Shown: one piece after another, positions 26,228 through 36,438 of the stretch
Layout of the letters: every line of letters starts with the position of its first letter
Position numbering within the stretch: position 1 is the first letter of the stretch
Source of the DNA: Rufibacter roseus
GTDB taxonomy: Bacteria > Bacteroidota > Bacteroidia > Cytophagales > Hymenobacteraceae
NCBI RefSeq assembly: GCF_001647285.1
Contig: NZ_LRML01000009.1
Span: 168,693 to 232,692 of the forward strand
DNA: 64,000 bases
Reading direction: 5' to 3'
Notes under the pieces: generated by a model
The model's database searches: none
Told to the model about the DNA's origin: nothing
Seen by the model: the letters and a program-made list of their open reading frames with translations, nothing else
Made by a program: the position numbers and the translations under genes

Positions 26228-26713
26228 CTATAATTCCAGATCTTGTCCGTACTGAATGCGCACGTAAGTGACATAGTCAGAGTTGATAGGCTCATGACCG
26301 GCCAATCTGATATGTCTGGTTACTTGCCCACGGTGGTAGGTGGCGTGGTTAATAGCGTGGGTTAAAATATCACGTACTTTGGTGGAATATTGTTTGCCTT
26401 GGGTATTGGTATACTCTATGGTGCGGTTCAGTTCAGCTTCATCTGCCTGTGTGTATAATTCAACTAATTTAGGTGAGGTCTGCTCATGCAACTTGTGCAA
26501 TTCCTCCAGCGAGTGTACCTGCAGAACAGTCACAGGGCTTTTGGTGCCGGTAATACGGGCAATCCAGATGGCTTGGGCATTTAGCAGGTGGCTGAACATC
26601 AACTGCGAATATTCCGGCAGTTCTCCATTGATATTGTCCAGGCTTTTAAGTATTCGGCCGTTAGCCCACACGTTATATTCCGCAAGGTTTTTAAGTACGT
26701 CGTTAGATGTCAT
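26228..26713 (-). CDS. DinB family protein
   Basis: A 161-residue four-helix-bundle protein of the DinB/YfiT type. The three metal-binding histidines are visible in FSHLLNAQ and HAINHATYHRGQV. Members include thiol-dependent transferases (bacillithiol or mycothiol S-transferases) as well as proteins of unknown role; nothing here narrows that down. It stands alone, and the downstream palindrome begins within 5 bp of its stop. Confidence 0.88.
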   Translation of the reverse strand: MTSNDVLKNLAEYNVWANGRILKSLDNINGELPEYSQLMFSHLLNAQAIWIARITGTKSPVTVLQVHSLEELHKLHEQTSPKLVELYTQADEAELNRTIEYTNTQGKQYSTKVRDILTHAINHATYHRGQVTRHIRLAGHEPINSDYVTYVRIQYGQDLEL

Positions 26714-26794
26714 GTTTTTGTAGCTTGATGTAAAACAAAGGCCTAGGCCTTAGAACCGGGCAAAAGTAGTAAACGCAGGCTTTAGAACGAATGT

Positions 26795-27187
26795 TTAGCC
26801 AAGCTTTTGCACTAATAGTTCTAAGTAAGGCATAAAAACTAGCGCGCCAATTAGTACTGCGCACATTGAAATAATCAACACAGCCCCTGCTGCAATGTCT
26901 TTAGCCTTGCCTGCTAAAGGGTGAGGTTCCGGTGAAACCAAGTTTACTACCACTTCAATGGCTGTATTAAACAACTCCGCCATCCAGACCAAGCCAACAG
27001 CCACGAAAACAAATATCCAGTCAACTCGGGTAATTTGCAGAAAGAAGCCTGTGGCGATGACTAAAACAGTTGAAAGACAGTGCCATCTTAAGTTGAACTC
27101 AGTTCTAAAGGCTGCCTTGATTCCTTTTAAGGCATACCCAAAGCTGTTTAGTCTTCTTCTGAAAAAGGGAGGTTGGCTGCTTTTCAT
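26795..27187 (-). CDS. dgkA: Diacylglycerol kinase, DgkA type
   Basis: Small integral membrane kinase of 130 residues that phosphorylates diacylglycerol or undecaprenol. The signature AELFNTAIEVVVNLVSPEPH matches the DAGK motif (E-x-N-T-A-I-E-x2-V), and LAGKAKDIAAGAVLI follows. Three membrane helices are predicted (about 38-54, 57-76 and 103-123). In Gram-positive-like members the substrate is undecaprenol; the substrate in Bacteroidota is less clear. Confidence 0.92.
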   Translation of the reverse strand: MKSSQPPFFRRRLNSFGYALKGIKAAFRTEFNLRWHCLSTVLVIATGFFLQITRVDWIFVFVAVGLVWMAELFNTAIEVVVNLVSPEPHPLAGKAKDIAAGAVLIISMCAVLIGALVFMPYLELLVQKLG

Positions 27188-27259
27188 GCTGGCAAATTAA
27201 CAACTTGTACTTACGTAAAAAGTCAGTTGCCTGTATCTATCTTGTCTGGTGCACTTCTT

Positions 27260-27299
27260 TTAAAATGAAAAGCCACATTTTAGTGGCTTTTCATTTTAA
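27260..27299 (-). terminator. Terminator of the acyltransferase gene
   Basis: Seventeen-bp perfect stem TTAAAATGAAAAGCCAC / GTGGCTTTTCATTTTAA with a 6-nt loop, 25 bp beyond the minus-strand stop at 27324. Confidence 0.9.
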
Positions 27300-27323
27300 T
27301 GCTCAACTTATAAGTAATAGTTT

Positions 27324-28556
27324 CTACACTTTAATAATGATGTTCTTCCTGTACATAATGTACAGAATAACCATCCAGAAGGCTATCCAAGTAAGTGCCC
27401 AGGCCAATGATGCATTGTAAGGTGACAAGGCTGGCGTGTAGAAAGTCTCATACAGCCATGTTTTACTGTCTACCTCTCCGGTAGGCGTGTCAACCTTGAT
27501 CATGGCCATTATACGCGGTATGAGGCCTGACAAAAAGAAAACTGTAATAGCGTTGACACCATACACTAAAAAAGGAGTGGTAAACCTGCGGTATCCCTTC
27601 ACATCTATGAGCCAGTAGCAGAGCCCAAGCCCTAGCATGGCTAAACCCGCAGTGTATAACACAAATGAGCTGGTCCAAAGGCTTTTGTTGATAGGGAAAT
27701 GTAGATCCCATATCAGTCCGGCGCAGGTGCAGATTACTCCCCACACCATTAGCCAAGCTATTTTGTTTCCTGCGTCGCCTATCTTCTTGAGCCACTGTCC
27801 CACCAGTACGCCTATCAGAGCCGTGGCTACAGCCGGTAAAGTACTTAGCACTCCTTCAGGATCCCACACCTTAGAAAATTTCCAAAGGTGGCCAGGCAGC
27901 AGGGAGTTATCAACCCATGCGGCCATATTAGTAGTAGGCTGTAGATTAGCCTCCCCTATTCCAGGAACTGGAACAAACATCATCAAAAGCCAATACCCCA
28001 CCAGAAGCACCGCTAACACTGTGATTTGAGTTTTCCGCTCTGTTTTAAGAAAGAGAGCGGCTGCTATGATAAACACTACCCCTATTCGCTGCAGTACCCC
28101 TGGTATGCGTACAGTAGTAAAATCGAAAGTGGGAAATAATGCCAGGAATAAGCCCAGAGCGAACAAGGTAAGGCCTCTGCGCACAATCCGGAGGAGCGTT
28201 TTATTGTGTGTTTCGGGCTGTAGTTTTTTGCCTGATAAAGCATAGGCAATAGAAACCCCTACTATAAACAGAAAGAACGGAAACACCAGATCGGTGGGGG
28301 TGCAGCCATGCCACGCCGCATGTTTAAGCGGTGGATAAATCTTGCCCCAGTTTCCGGGGTTATTTACCAAAATCATGGCTAAAACAGTAATGCCTCTGAA
28401 AACATCTAGCGAGCGTAATCGTGGAGCTGTGGTAGTGGCCGAGGCAGTACCTAACGTGGTTTTATCTTGTGGCGGGGGTGGTGAGGTAGTAGTTTGCACG
28501 GCAGTATAAATAATAAGGTGTAAATCTTGTACAGCTTTTGAGAGCAGAAACACCAT
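27324..28556 (-). CDS. Heparan-alpha-glucosaminide N-acetyltransferase-like acyltransferase
   Basis: A 410-residue polytopic inner-membrane protein with about ten helices. The family signature RLRSLDVFRGITVLAMILVN starts near residue 46, followed by WHGCTPTDLVFPFFLFIVG, which carries the candidate catalytic His. Proteins of this class (DUF5009/YeiB-HGSNAT) transfer acetyl groups to amino sugars across the membrane, possibly in peptidoglycan or glycan salvage. About 45 residues precede the signature and include a Pro/Thr-rich stretch; a later start is possible, but no Met lies closer. Confidence 0.85.
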   Translation of the reverse strand: MVFLLSKAVQDLHLIIYTAVQTTTSPPPPQDKTTLGTASATTTAPRLRSLDVFRGITVLAMILVNNPGNWGKIYPPLKHAAWHGCTPTDLVFPFFLFIVGVSIAYALSGKKLQPETHNKTLLRIVRRGLTLFALGLFLALFPTFDFTTVRIPGVLQRIGVVFIIAAALFLKTERKTQITVLAVLLVGYWLLMMFVPVPGIGEANLQPTTNMAAWVDNSLLPGHLWKFSKVWDPEGVLSTLPAVATALIGVLVGQWLKKIGDAGNKIAWLMVWGVICTCAGLIWDLHFPINKSLWTSSFVLYTAGLAMLGLGLCYWLIDVKGYRRFTTPFLVYGVNAITVFFLSGLIPRIMAMIKVDTPTGEVDSKTWLYETFYTPALSPYNASLAWALTWIAFWMVILYIMYRKNIIIKV

Positions 28557-29397
28557 TTAAGCTACTTGAACAGAGTAGCAAAGCCAACAGCTTGTTGCTT
28601 CAATAGACAAAATTTAGTAAATTTTAGCTTTCAACGCTCTTCACATCCTCTTCTAATGAGGTGCTTCTAAGTCAAGTTTAGCAATCATTACCAACTTAGC
28701 AAATAATGGGAAATGATTTATTAAATAAAATATTAAACTTGTGCTTAATAGAAATAAAAATAAAGAATTCATATTGGCGCATTGGTCTGTAAGGTTTTTT
28801 TCATATACCTTGCATGTTCTTCAGAACTCTAGTACAACTAATGAGGCCAAGATTCCCTCAGAAGGAACTAAGGTTCTGAACAATAAAAATCAGCTGGCAC
28901 TTATTAAGAATGAGTGCCAGTATTAAAGCAGTTAGCTCATTCTTACAGCTATTGTTGATTTAGAATGGAATGGGCAGATCAAGAGATGAACTTCTGATCA
29001 GTAGAAGTGGTGTATCAGCTCGGCTTCAGGTATTCCTTGTAAATTTCTTTTTTATATAAGAAATATTTGATAGGATGATTTTTTCTTTAAATTAGTTCTT
29101 AAAATTTATTATAAATTATTGGCACTAAGAAAAATCATTTTAGAACTGGATAAGATATTGGTTTTGCAAATGCTAGTTCAGGCTATTGTTTGCGCTAAAC
29201 TATTTTCAGTTCATATGCCATGAGTACTGTTCATTTTAGCCTCTAAATTTAAGCAGTGTTCAAGGGTTGAAAGCATTGAAAGTTTTAATTATAAACCAGA
29301 CTTTAAAACGAAGCCTATGTAATGATCCTCGCCCCCTTTGCCTTGTTGCTTTAACATCTTTCACTAATTACAATCAAGTTTCCCTAAATCCTTATCT
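28557..29397. other. Long upstream region of the susC-susD pair
   Basis: An 841-bp gap without a credible gene (a 61-codon frame at 28741-28926 has no features). It holds a 10-bp imperfect hairpin at 28893-28921 (CTGGCACTTA ... TGAGTGCCAG). One promoter-like pair, TTG then AATATTTG around 29036-29071, would leave a leader of about 320 nt. No anti-sigma or regulator gene is present. Confidence 0.5.
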
Positions 29398-32300
29398 ATG
29401 AAAGTAGTATTACGGCTTATGCTATTTGCTATGAGCTTTCTAATAGCTCAAGCGGGTTTTGCCCAAAGCAAAACCATTACCGGGAGGGTTACCTCTGCAG
29501 ATGACGGCTCTCCGCTGATAGGAGTAAGCGTGGTGGTGAAAGGCACTACCAATGGTGCTTCTACCGACGTGAACGGAGGCTATTCTATTGAGGCTGCCCA
29601 AGGCAGCACTTTGGTGTTTAGCTATATTGGTATGCTCCCGCAGGAGCAAACCGTTGGAACAGGTAGCACTATCAACGTGGCTATGCGTTCAGATGCCAAA
29701 GTAATGGAAGAAGTAGTGGTAGTAGGTTACGGTACTCAAATGAAGAGTAATGTAACAGGTGCTATTTCTACAGTTGATCCGGCGGTGTTAGATTCTAGAC
29801 CTGTGCCAGATGTAGCCCGTGGGTTACAGGGTACGGTGCCAGGTTTGACCATTACTACGGCTAGTGGTCAAATTGGAGCTACACCAAGTATCAAGCTAAG
29901 AGCCTTTACCGGTACTCTAACAGGAACCGGCGGAGCCCAGCCTCTTATCTTGGTAGACAACGTTGAGATTCCGGATCTGCAAATGATCAACCCAGATGAT
30001 ATTGAGTCAATTTCAGTATTGAAAGATGCGGCTTCTTCTTCTATCTATGGAGCCAGAGGCGCTTGGGGTGTGATTTTGATTACAACTAAATCAGGTAAAA
30101 GAGGAGCTCCAGCCAGAGTTACGTATTCAAACAACTTCTCTTGGAGCAAGCCAACCCAAATCCCTGAAATCGCTCCTTCTGTAGAGGGTGCCGAAGTAGC
30201 GTTTTTGGCCAGAAGAAGAGTTGACCCATCTGCCACATTAATCAGCGCGGCAGGTGTAAGGGTAGATGAAACAGCTATCCAGAAAATGCGGGAATACCGT
30301 GAGCAGTACGGCGACGGTAGCCAGTTCGGATTAGAAATGGTAGAAGGCCGTGATTATGAAATCAGAGAAGGAGGTGTCTTCTTCTACCGTCCTTGGGATG
30401 TGAATGATCTGTTCATTAAAGAGTGGGCTCCACAGCAAACCCATAATCTTTCTGTTTCTGGCGGAAGTGATAAAACCAACTACAACTTAAGCGCAAGTTA
30501 TTTAGGTCAGCAAGGGGTATATAAAGTAAACCCAGATAACTTTAAACGTTACACCATTAATATGGGGGTTAATACCTCTGTAACTGATTGGTTAGACATA
30601 CGTGGTAAGTTCTTGTACTCAAGAACAACCCTCACTGCTCCTTTCATGTTCTCATCGGCCACTTATGACTATTGGCATTACCTGTACCGCTGGCCAGCTA
30701 TCTCGCCTTACGGTACCATCAATGGCAGACCATTTAGAAATGCCATTACTGAGGTGCAGCAAGCCAAAATGAACGAGACGAACGAAAACTTTAACCGGAT
30801 AAATGTTGGCGCCACCTTCAAACCAGTTAAAGGATTGACGGTAGATGTTGATTATACCTACGGCAGAAAGAATGATGATGACAAACAAGTAGGTGGGTCT
30901 ATCACAGCTTTAAACCACTGGAATGGTATTACACAGAGCAACGAAATTGCTTACCAGACCTATACCAGCTCTGCCTTTGATAGAGTAAGTTACTCAAACT
31001 GGTGGAACAACAGACATACAGGGAGAGCATTTGCTACTTATTCAGTAGATGTTAACCAACATGCGTTCAAGTTTATACTTGGCGGTGATGTGGAGCAGTA
31101 TGAGAACTGGTACCTGCATGCCAGAAATACAGGATTGATGGATCCTAACGCTGGTGAGTTAAGCTTGACCAATGGCACCACTCCTATTATTGGTGGAGCG
31201 CATGGCAACTGGGCTACCTTAGGTACTTTTGGTCGTTTCAACTACGCATTCAAAAACAAATATCTGTTAGAGCTAAACGCTCGTTATGACGGTTCTTCAC
31301 GTTTGTCACCAACTACAAGATGGGGCTTCTTCCCATCTATGTCTGCTGGTTATGTTCTTACAGAGGAGCCATTCATGGAGTTTGCCCGCCCTGTGCTTTC
31401 TTTCTTAAAAGTGAGAGGTTCTTGGGGTTCAATCGGTAATGAAAACACTTCAGTTGGAAACATCTATTCTATCATGCCAAAAGTTAACTCAGGTTGGTTG
31501 ATAGCAGGAGTTAACCAGCCAACCGCGGGTACACCTCAGCCTTTTGATGCCGCTCTTACTTGGGAAACTGTCACAACCCTTGACTTTGGTTTAGATACCC
31601 GTTTCTTCAACGATAGATTCGGTATTGGTTTTGACTGGTACAGAAGAACTACTTCTGATATGTTTGCTCCAGGTCTTGAAATGCCATCTACCTTCGGGAC
31701 CACGGCTCCAAGACGTAATTTCGGTGAGTTGAGAACGCAGGGTTGGGAATTTGCAGTTGACTTTAAGCACGCATTTGGTAATGGCCTGAACATTAATGCT
31801 ACCGCTGTATTGTCAGACTTTCAGGAGAAAATTATTTCTTACCCTGCCGGCAGATTGATCACGAACAACTATGAAGGCAGAACTTTAGGTGAGATTTGGG
31901 GTTATGAGACTGATCGTTTCTTTACTGAAGATGATTTCCAGAAAGATGCTGATGGTAACATTATCACGGTAAGAGGTGTGCCACAATTAATAGATGGTAT
32001 TCCAGACCAAACTTTCTTGCAGAGTGGTGCACTTAGATTCGGCCCCGGCGATGTGAAGTACAAAGACTTGAACGGTGACGGTAAAATTGACCAAGGCGAC
32101 AACTCTATTGATAACCCAGGTGACAAAAAAGTGATAGGTAACACCACTCCTCGTTACCAATACAGCTTGCGTTTAGGTGCTGATTTCAAAGGCATAGATT
32201 TTAGCATGTTCTTACAAGGTGTGGGTGCCCGTGACTACTGGGCTACTGGCCAAATGTACTTGCCAGGTTGGAGAGCACATGAGGCATGGTATACTCACCA

Positions 32301-32661
32301 GTTAGATTACTGGACTCCAGAGAATCCGAACGCTTTCTATCCAAGACCAACGCAAATGACAGAGGCTAGCGTTTTCAACTTCCAGCCTCAGACTAAGTAT
32401 TTGTTGGATCTTTCTTACCTGCGTGTTAAAAACGTTCAGTTAGGTTACACCATACCAAAAGTGATCACCACTAAGGCTAAAATTCAGCGTTTGAGAGTGT
32501 ATTTGAGCGGTGAGAACGTGTTTACTTTTGACAATTTGAACGGTGTGCCAATTGACCCAGAAATCAACGTGACTTCGGCAAACCTGAATGACCAAACTGG
32601 TGTTGGTCGTGTGTATCCGTACAGAACCTCTTACTCAGTTGGTGTGCAGATTACCCTTTAA
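29398..32661 (+). CDS. SusC/RagA family TonB-dependent outer-membrane transporter
   Basis: A 1087-residue TonB-linked transporter that imports glycans, peptides or other large nutrients together with its SusD lipoprotein. Order of parts: signal peptide ending GFAQ (23), carboxypeptidase-like domain about 25-100 (ITGRVTSADDGSPLIGVSVV), TonB-box-like VVVVGYGT at 106-113, plug domain with VLKDAASSSIYGARGAWGVI, then a 22-strand barrel closing in RTSYSVGVQITL. It lies 18 bp upstream of susD. No glycoside hydrolase, sulfatase or peptidase gene is in the same operon, so the substrate is unknown. Confidence 0.95.
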   Translation: MKVVLRLMLFAMSFLIAQAGFAQSKTITGRVTSADDGSPLIGVSVVVKGTTNGASTDVNGGYSIEAAQGSTLVFSYIGMLPQEQTVGTGSTINVAMRSDAKVMEEVVVVGYGTQMKSNVTGAISTVDPAVLDSRPVPDVARGLQGTVPGLTITTASGQIGATPSIKLRAFTGTLTGTGGAQPLILVDNVEIPDLQMINPDDIESISVLKDAASSSIYGARGAWGVILITTKSGKRGAPARVTYSNNFSWSKPTQIPEIAPSVEGAEVAFLARRRVDPSATLISAAGVRVDETAIQKMREYREQYGDGSQFGLEMVEGRDYEIREGGVFFYRPWDVNDLFIKEWAPQQTHNLSVSGGSDKTNYNLSASYLGQQGVYKVNPDNFKRYTINMGVNTSVTDWLDIRGKFLYSRTTLTAPFMFSSATYDYWHYLYRWPAISPYGTINGRPFRNAITEVQQAKMNETNENFNRINVGATFKPVKGLTVDVDYTYGRKNDDDKQVGGSITALNHWNGITQSNEIAYQTYTSSAFDRVSYSNWWNNRHTGRAFATYSVDVNQHAFKFILGGDVEQYENWYLHARNTGLMDPNAGELSLTNGTTPIIGGAHGNWATLGTFGRFNYAFKNKYLLELNARYDGSSRLSPTTRWGFFPSMSAGYVLTEEPFMEFARPVLSFLKVRGSWGSIGNENTSVGNIYSIMPKVNSGWLIAGVNQPTAGTPQPFDAALTWETVTTLDFGLDTRFFNDRFGIGFDWYRRTTSDMFAPGLEMPSTFGTTAPRRNFGELRTQGWEFAVDFKHAFGNGLNINATAVLSDFQEKIISYPAGRLITNNYEGRTLGEIWGYETDRFFTEDDFQKDADGNIITVRGVPQLIDGIPDQTFLQSGALRFGPGDVKYKDLNGDGKIDQGDNSIDNPGDKKVIGNTTPRYQYSLRLGADFKGIDFSMFLQGVGARDYWATGQMYLPGWRAHEAWYTHQLDYWTPENPNAFYPRPTQMTEASVFNFQPQTKYLLDLSYLRVKNVQLGYTIPKVITTKAKIQRLRVYLSGENVFTFDNLNGVPIDPEINVTSANLNDQTGVGRVYPYRTSYSVGVQITL

Positions 32662-32679
32662 CATCTAAATTAATTTCCG

Positions 32680-34449
32680 ATGAAAAATAAATTATTTGCT
32701 TTTATACTCGTTGCACTTACGGCTTTTAGCTGTGATGACGATTTTCTTGAGAAGCCGCCGTTAGATGCCCTGACTGACGATACCTACTGGTCTAGTGAGA
32801 GTAATGTAAGAACCTTTTCTTACGGATTCTACTCTGATTACTTTACCGGATACAGCAGTGGCTATGGTATTGGAAGATACTGGACAGGGAACAACCAGGT
32901 GCTGAGTGATGACGTGGCTCCTACCACCCCTGCGATTTTTACTTTAAACCCGCCTGCTTCTGGTGGAGGTTGGACTTTCTCTTACGTTAGAAAAGCTAAC
33001 ATTTTCATTGAAAGAGTTCAGGACATGAGCGTGCTGAGTACTGATGCTAAAGCACACTGGGTAGGTATAGGTCGTTTTTTCCGTGGCTTAGAGTATCATG
33101 ATCTGGTAAGACGCTTTGGTGATGTTCCTTACTATGACTATGTTCCAGAAACCAGTGACCTTCCTCAGCTGTATAAGCCCCGTGATTCACGCACTATGGT
33201 AATGGATAAAGTGTTGGAAGATTTCCAATATGCCGCTGAAAACGTTCGTCTTACTGATGGCGCTAAAGGCTTAACTGTTAACAGAGATGTGGTGCTGGCT
33301 TACATGTCACGGGTGTTCTTGTTTGAAGGTACCTGGCAGAAATACCACTTGAACAACACTGCTAAAGCTCAAGAATACCTTAATGCTGCCAAATGGGCTG
33401 CTAACGAAGTAATTGCTTCAGGCAGATACAGCTTAGGTGACTACAGAGATGTATTTACTTCTTTAGATCTGAGCAACAATCCGGAGGTGATTATGTTCCG
33501 CCAGTATGAAGATGGTATTTTGCAGCATTCTACCCAAAGCCTTAACAACAGAGAAGCGCAATCTGGTGCATCTAAAGATCTGATTGAAGCTTATGTGACC
33601 AAAAACGGTTTGCCGGTACGCCAGCCAGGAAATGACCAGTACCAAGGTGACCGTGGAATGGAAAATGTTGTTGCTAACAGAGACCCACGCCTTACTGAAA
33701 CATTTGTTGATTCAGTAAGATTGTTAGGTATGACCTACAACGGCAAGCCAGTTTATAATTATTCTTCGTCTGGATATGTATCTCACAAATTCCTGAATGA
33801 AGCTAACAAAACTGAGCCACTTGGCAACAACAACCTGAACGTGACAGATGCTCCTATTATCCGTTACGGTGAGGTTCTAATCAACTATGCAGAGGCTGCC
33901 GCTGAGTTGGCAACCTTAGGTGGTGCGGCTCTTACTCAAGCTGATTTAGATAAATCTGTAAATGTGTTGAGAAGCCGTCCAGGTGTTGGTGTAGCTCCTC
34001 TACAGGTAGTAGGTGGTTTGCCATATGCCAGCGGTGTACAAATTGAAGATCCAGAAAGAGATTCATCTGTGCCTGCAATGATCTGGGAGATCCGCAGAGA
34101 GCGCCGTGTGGAGCTTGTGTTTGAAGGTTTCCGTTTCGATGATCTTAGAAGATGGAAGAAATTGGAGTACGTTGACACAGAAGCTAAACCAGAAATCAAC
34201 AGAGGTGCCTGGGTAAGCAGAGATCACCCTGACTATAAAATTTCTGCTGCTATTCAACTTTCTCCAAATGAAACTACTCCGCCAAGTAGAACAATAAGAG
34301 AAGGTTATGTTGTACCATCTTTTGCTGCTACTGGTGCCAGAATATTCAACAATGACAAATATTACCTGTTCCCATTACCATTGAACCAAATTAACCTGTA
34401 CTCTTCACTTGGGTATGAGTTAGCTCAAAATCCAGGTTGGGAGCAGTAA
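32680..34449 (+). CDS. RagB/SusD family nutrient-binding lipoprotein
   Basis: A 589-residue surface lipoprotein that caps the SusC channel and binds the ligand. Lipobox TAFSC (C18) is followed by the typical DDDFLEKPPLDALTDDTYW. The TPR-rich N-terminal half (HWVGIGRFFRGLEYHDLVRR) and the closing motif IWEIRRERRVELVFEGFRFD near residue 470 are diagnostic; YYLFPLPLNQINL is near the end. The gene follows susC after 18 bp and is closed by a terminator at 34475. Confidence 0.95.
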   Translation: MKNKLFAFILVALTAFSCDDDFLEKPPLDALTDDTYWSSESNVRTFSYGFYSDYFTGYSSGYGIGRYWTGNNQVLSDDVAPTTPAIFTLNPPASGGGWTFSYVRKANIFIERVQDMSVLSTDAKAHWVGIGRFFRGLEYHDLVRRFGDVPYYDYVPETSDLPQLYKPRDSRTMVMDKVLEDFQYAAENVRLTDGAKGLTVNRDVVLAYMSRVFLFEGTWQKYHLNNTAKAQEYLNAAKWAANEVIASGRYSLGDYRDVFTSLDLSNNPEVIMFRQYEDGILQHSTQSLNNREAQSGASKDLIEAYVTKNGLPVRQPGNDQYQGDRGMENVVANRDPRLTETFVDSVRLLGMTYNGKPVYNYSSSGYVSHKFLNEANKTEPLGNNNLNVTDAPIIRYGEVLINYAEAAAELATLGGAALTQADLDKSVNVLRSRPGVGVAPLQVVGGLPYASGVQIEDPERDSSVPAMIWEIRRERRVELVFEGFRFDDLRRWKKLEYVDTEAKPEINRGAWVSRDHPDYKISAAIQLSPNETTPPSRTIREGYVVPSFAATGARIFNNDKYYLFPLPLNQINLYSSLGYELAQNPGWEQ

Positions 34450-34474
34450 TCTTCTAGAGTAACAGAAGATATTT

Positions 34475-34516
34475 TAAATCCCCTCTGAGCCTTTGCTCAG
34501 AGGGGATTTATTTTTT
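34475..34516 (+). terminator. Terminator of the susC-susD operon
   Basis: Sixteen-bp perfect stem TAAATCCCCTCTGAGC / GCTCAGAGGGGATTTA with a 4-nt loop and T6 tail, 25 bp after the susD stop. Confidence 0.93.
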
Positions 34517-34761
34517 CAGAGCCTTTGTTGAATTTTTTAGTCTGTTCTATGCTCTGTTTTTATGCCTCTCTTCTATTAATGCATCTGTTGACTGTGTAGA
34601 GGCATTATTTGGGAACAAGTCCATGTTACCAGAAAAACATAGCTACTCATATGTATCAAGGTTCTACTGCATGCCATAAGTACAGCAATGTTTAGCGACC
34701 TTCTTTACTGCTCATGCGCTTTTTCTTTACAAGTGTGTACCAATTGAAATGGAGTAGAAAC
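34517..34761. other. Intergenic spacer between two terminators
   Basis: About 245 bp between convergent susD and fumC. No gene or strong structure is seen, except a weak TGCCTCT / AGAGGCA hairpin near 34563-34604. Confidence 0.5.
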
Positions 34762-34798
34762 AAAAAGCCCCTCCGCCGCAAGGCAGAGGGGCTTTTCT
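34762..34798 (-). terminator. Terminator of fumC
   Basis: Stem AAAAGCCCCTCCGCC / GGCAGAGGGGCTTTT with one mismatch and T-rich flanks, about 45 bp beyond the fumC stop on the minus strand. Confidence 0.85.
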
Positions 34799-34810
34799 TT
34801 TATAGAGCTA

Positions 34811-34835
34811 TTTTCTAAAAAACAGCCTGAAAACA
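34811..34835. repeat. Dispersed palindrome, half copy 8
   Basis: Only the centre and right arm remain: TTTTCTAAAAAACAGCCTGA then AAACA. It ends 5 bp from the fumC stop codon. Confidence 0.65.
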
Positions 34836-34840
34836 TATTC

Positions 34841-36238
34841 TTACTTCTTTAAGGAGCCAATCATTTCTTCTGGTTTAACCCACTCAGTAAATTGCTCATC
34901 AGTTAAGAGATCTAAGTCTAGAGCGGCTTGGCGAAGGGTGGTACCTTCCTTATGGGCTTTCTTGGCAATTTTGGCGGCGTTGTCATACCCAACGTGTGGG
35001 TTCAAAGCAGTTACCAGCATGAGCGAGTTCTCCAGCTGGCGCTTAATTACTTCGTGGTTTGGTTCAATGCCAACGGCGCAGTGTTTGTCAAAAGAATCGC
35101 AGGCGTCACCAATCAGGCGGGCGCTCATGAGCAGGTTAAAGATCATCACTGGCTTGAACACGTTCAGCTCAAAGTGACCGTTCATTCCTCCTACTGACAC
35201 GGCTACATCATTGCCCATTACCTGAGCACACACCATGGTCATGGCTTCTGCTTGGGTTGGGTTTACTTTGCCTGGCATGATAGAAGAACCTGGCTCGTTT
35301 TCCGGAATGATAATTTCACCAATACCAGAACGTGGCCCAGAAGCCAGCAAACGAATGTCATTGGCTATTTTCATCAAGCTCACGGCTAATTGCTTCAGAG
35401 CACCGTGCGTTTCAACAATAGCGTCATGCGCGGCCAAAGACTCAAACTTGTTTTCAGCTGTCTTCAATGGCAAACCAGAGAATTCGGCAATCTTTTGGGC
35501 TACCAGTTCAGCATACCCTTGTGGAGTGTTCAAACCAGTACCAACGGCTGAACCACCCAAAGCCAACTCGCTTAAGTGGTCTAAAGTATTTCTCAGGGCT
35601 TTCATGCCATGGTCTAACTGCGAGACGTAGCCAGAAAGCTCTTGGCCCAAGGTAAGCGGAGTGGCATCCATTAAGTGGGTACGGCCAATCTTCACCACGT
35701 GCATGAACTCCTGCGATTTGCTGTGCAGGGTATCACGCAGTTTCTTTACCAACGGCAGGGTATGATCGGTCACAATTTTATAGGCCGCAATGTGCATGGC
35801 CGTCGGGAAGGTGTCGTTAGAAGACTGTGACTTGTTTACATCATCGTTCGGGTGAATTTTCTTCTTTTCATCCAGCAAGTCACCCCCCAATAGTACGTGC
35901 GCGCGGTTGGCTACCACTTCGTTCACGTTCATGTTGCTTTGGGTGCCGGAGCCGGTTTGCCACACTACCAGCGGGAATTGGTCAGCCAGGTCACCTGCCA
36001 AAATCTCATCGCACACACGGCCAATGATCTCCGCTTTGTCTTGAGCTAGTACTCCCAATTCGGCGTTGGTGTAGGCGGCGGCTTTCTTTAAAATAGCAAA
36101 GGCCTCAATTACTTCAGTGGGCATTAACTGGCCACCAATGGTGAAGTTTTCTTTGGAACGTTGGGTTTGGGCGCCCCAATATTTATCGGCGGGTACCTCA
36201 ACAGGTCCCATGGTGTCTTTCTCTATGCGTACGCTCAT
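34841..36238 (-). CDS. fumC: Class II fumarate hydratase
   Basis: Cytosolic homotetrameric fumarase that interconverts fumarate and malate in the TCA cycle, with no iron-sulfur cluster. The 465-residue length is normal. The fumarase/aspartase signature [13 protein letters not shown] is intact; it holds the mobile catalytic loop. [18 protein letters not shown] and [25 protein letters not shown] are also conserved. ATG 36238 begins [16 protein letters not shown], the expected family start. It is monocistronic with a TAGTTTTG box just upstream. Confidence 0.97.
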   Translation of the reverse strand: MSVRIEKDTMGPVEVPADKYWGAQTQRSKENFTIGGQLMPTEVIEAFAILKKAAAYTNAELGVLAQDKAEIIGRVCDEILAGDLADQFPLVVWQTGSGTQSNMNVNEVVANRAHVLLGGDLLDEKKKIHPNDDVNKSQSSNDTFPTAMHIAAYKIVTDHTLPLVKKLRDTLHSKSQEFMHVVKIGRTHLMDATPLTLGQELSGYVSQLDHGMKALRNTLDHLSELALGGSAVGTGLNTPQGYAELVAQKIAEFSGLPLKTAENKFESLAAHDAIVETHGALKQLAVSLMKIANDIRLLASGPRSGIGEIIIPENEPGSSIMPGKVNPTQAEAMTMVCAQVMGNDVAVSVGGMNGHFELNVFKPVMIFNLLMSARLIGDACDSFDKHCAVGIEPNHEVIKRQLENSLMLVTALNPHVGYDNAAKIAKKAHKEGTTLRQAALDLDLLTDEQFTEWVKPEEMIGSLKK

Positions 36239-36274
36239 GTCTTTTAAGAATATGGATTAATACATCAGATGCCT

Positions 36275-36282
36275 CAAAACTA
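36275..36282 (-). promoter_or_regulatory. Candidate -7 box of fumC
   Basis: On the minus strand TAGTTTTG fits TAnnTTTG and gives a leader of about 30 nt. The -33 zone is a T-tract ending TTTG, at less than ideal spacing. Confidence 0.4.
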
Positions 36283-36295
36283 CGCAATAATTCAC

Positions 36296-36329
36296 AAAAA
36301 AACGGGAAGCAACTTAGCTTCCCGTTTTT
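36296..36329. terminator. Hairpin in the fumC upstream gap
   Basis: Perfect 12-bp stem AAAAACGGGAAG / CTTCCCGTTTTT with a 10-nt loop. It may end read-through from the glycosidase gene at 36627, although it lies about 300 bp beyond that stop. Its right arm merges into palindrome copy 9. Confidence 0.6.
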
Positions 36330-36360
36330 GGCCTGTTTTCTGGAAATTAGGTCAGAAACA
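36323..36360. repeat. Dispersed palindrome, copy 9
   Basis: CGTTTTTGGCCTGTTTTC and TGGAAATTAGGTCAGAAACA. The left arm is good, the right arm decayed. Confidence 0.7.
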
Positions 36361-36438
36361 GCTTCATATTCAACAGACTCACCATGATTTAAAATGTCAA
36401 GTTCAAGCTTCTGCCCTATCTGCATGCCTTCCGGACGG

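Noticed and set aside
29036..29071. Firm promoter call for susC
   Set aside because: The pair TTG and AATATTTG has 22-nt spacing and an imperfect -7 box, and would leave a leader of about 320 nt; too weak to list as a feature on its own.
34563..34604. Hairpin between susD and fumC as an RNA element
   Set aside because: Only 7 bp of stem with a long loop; not distinguishable from chance.
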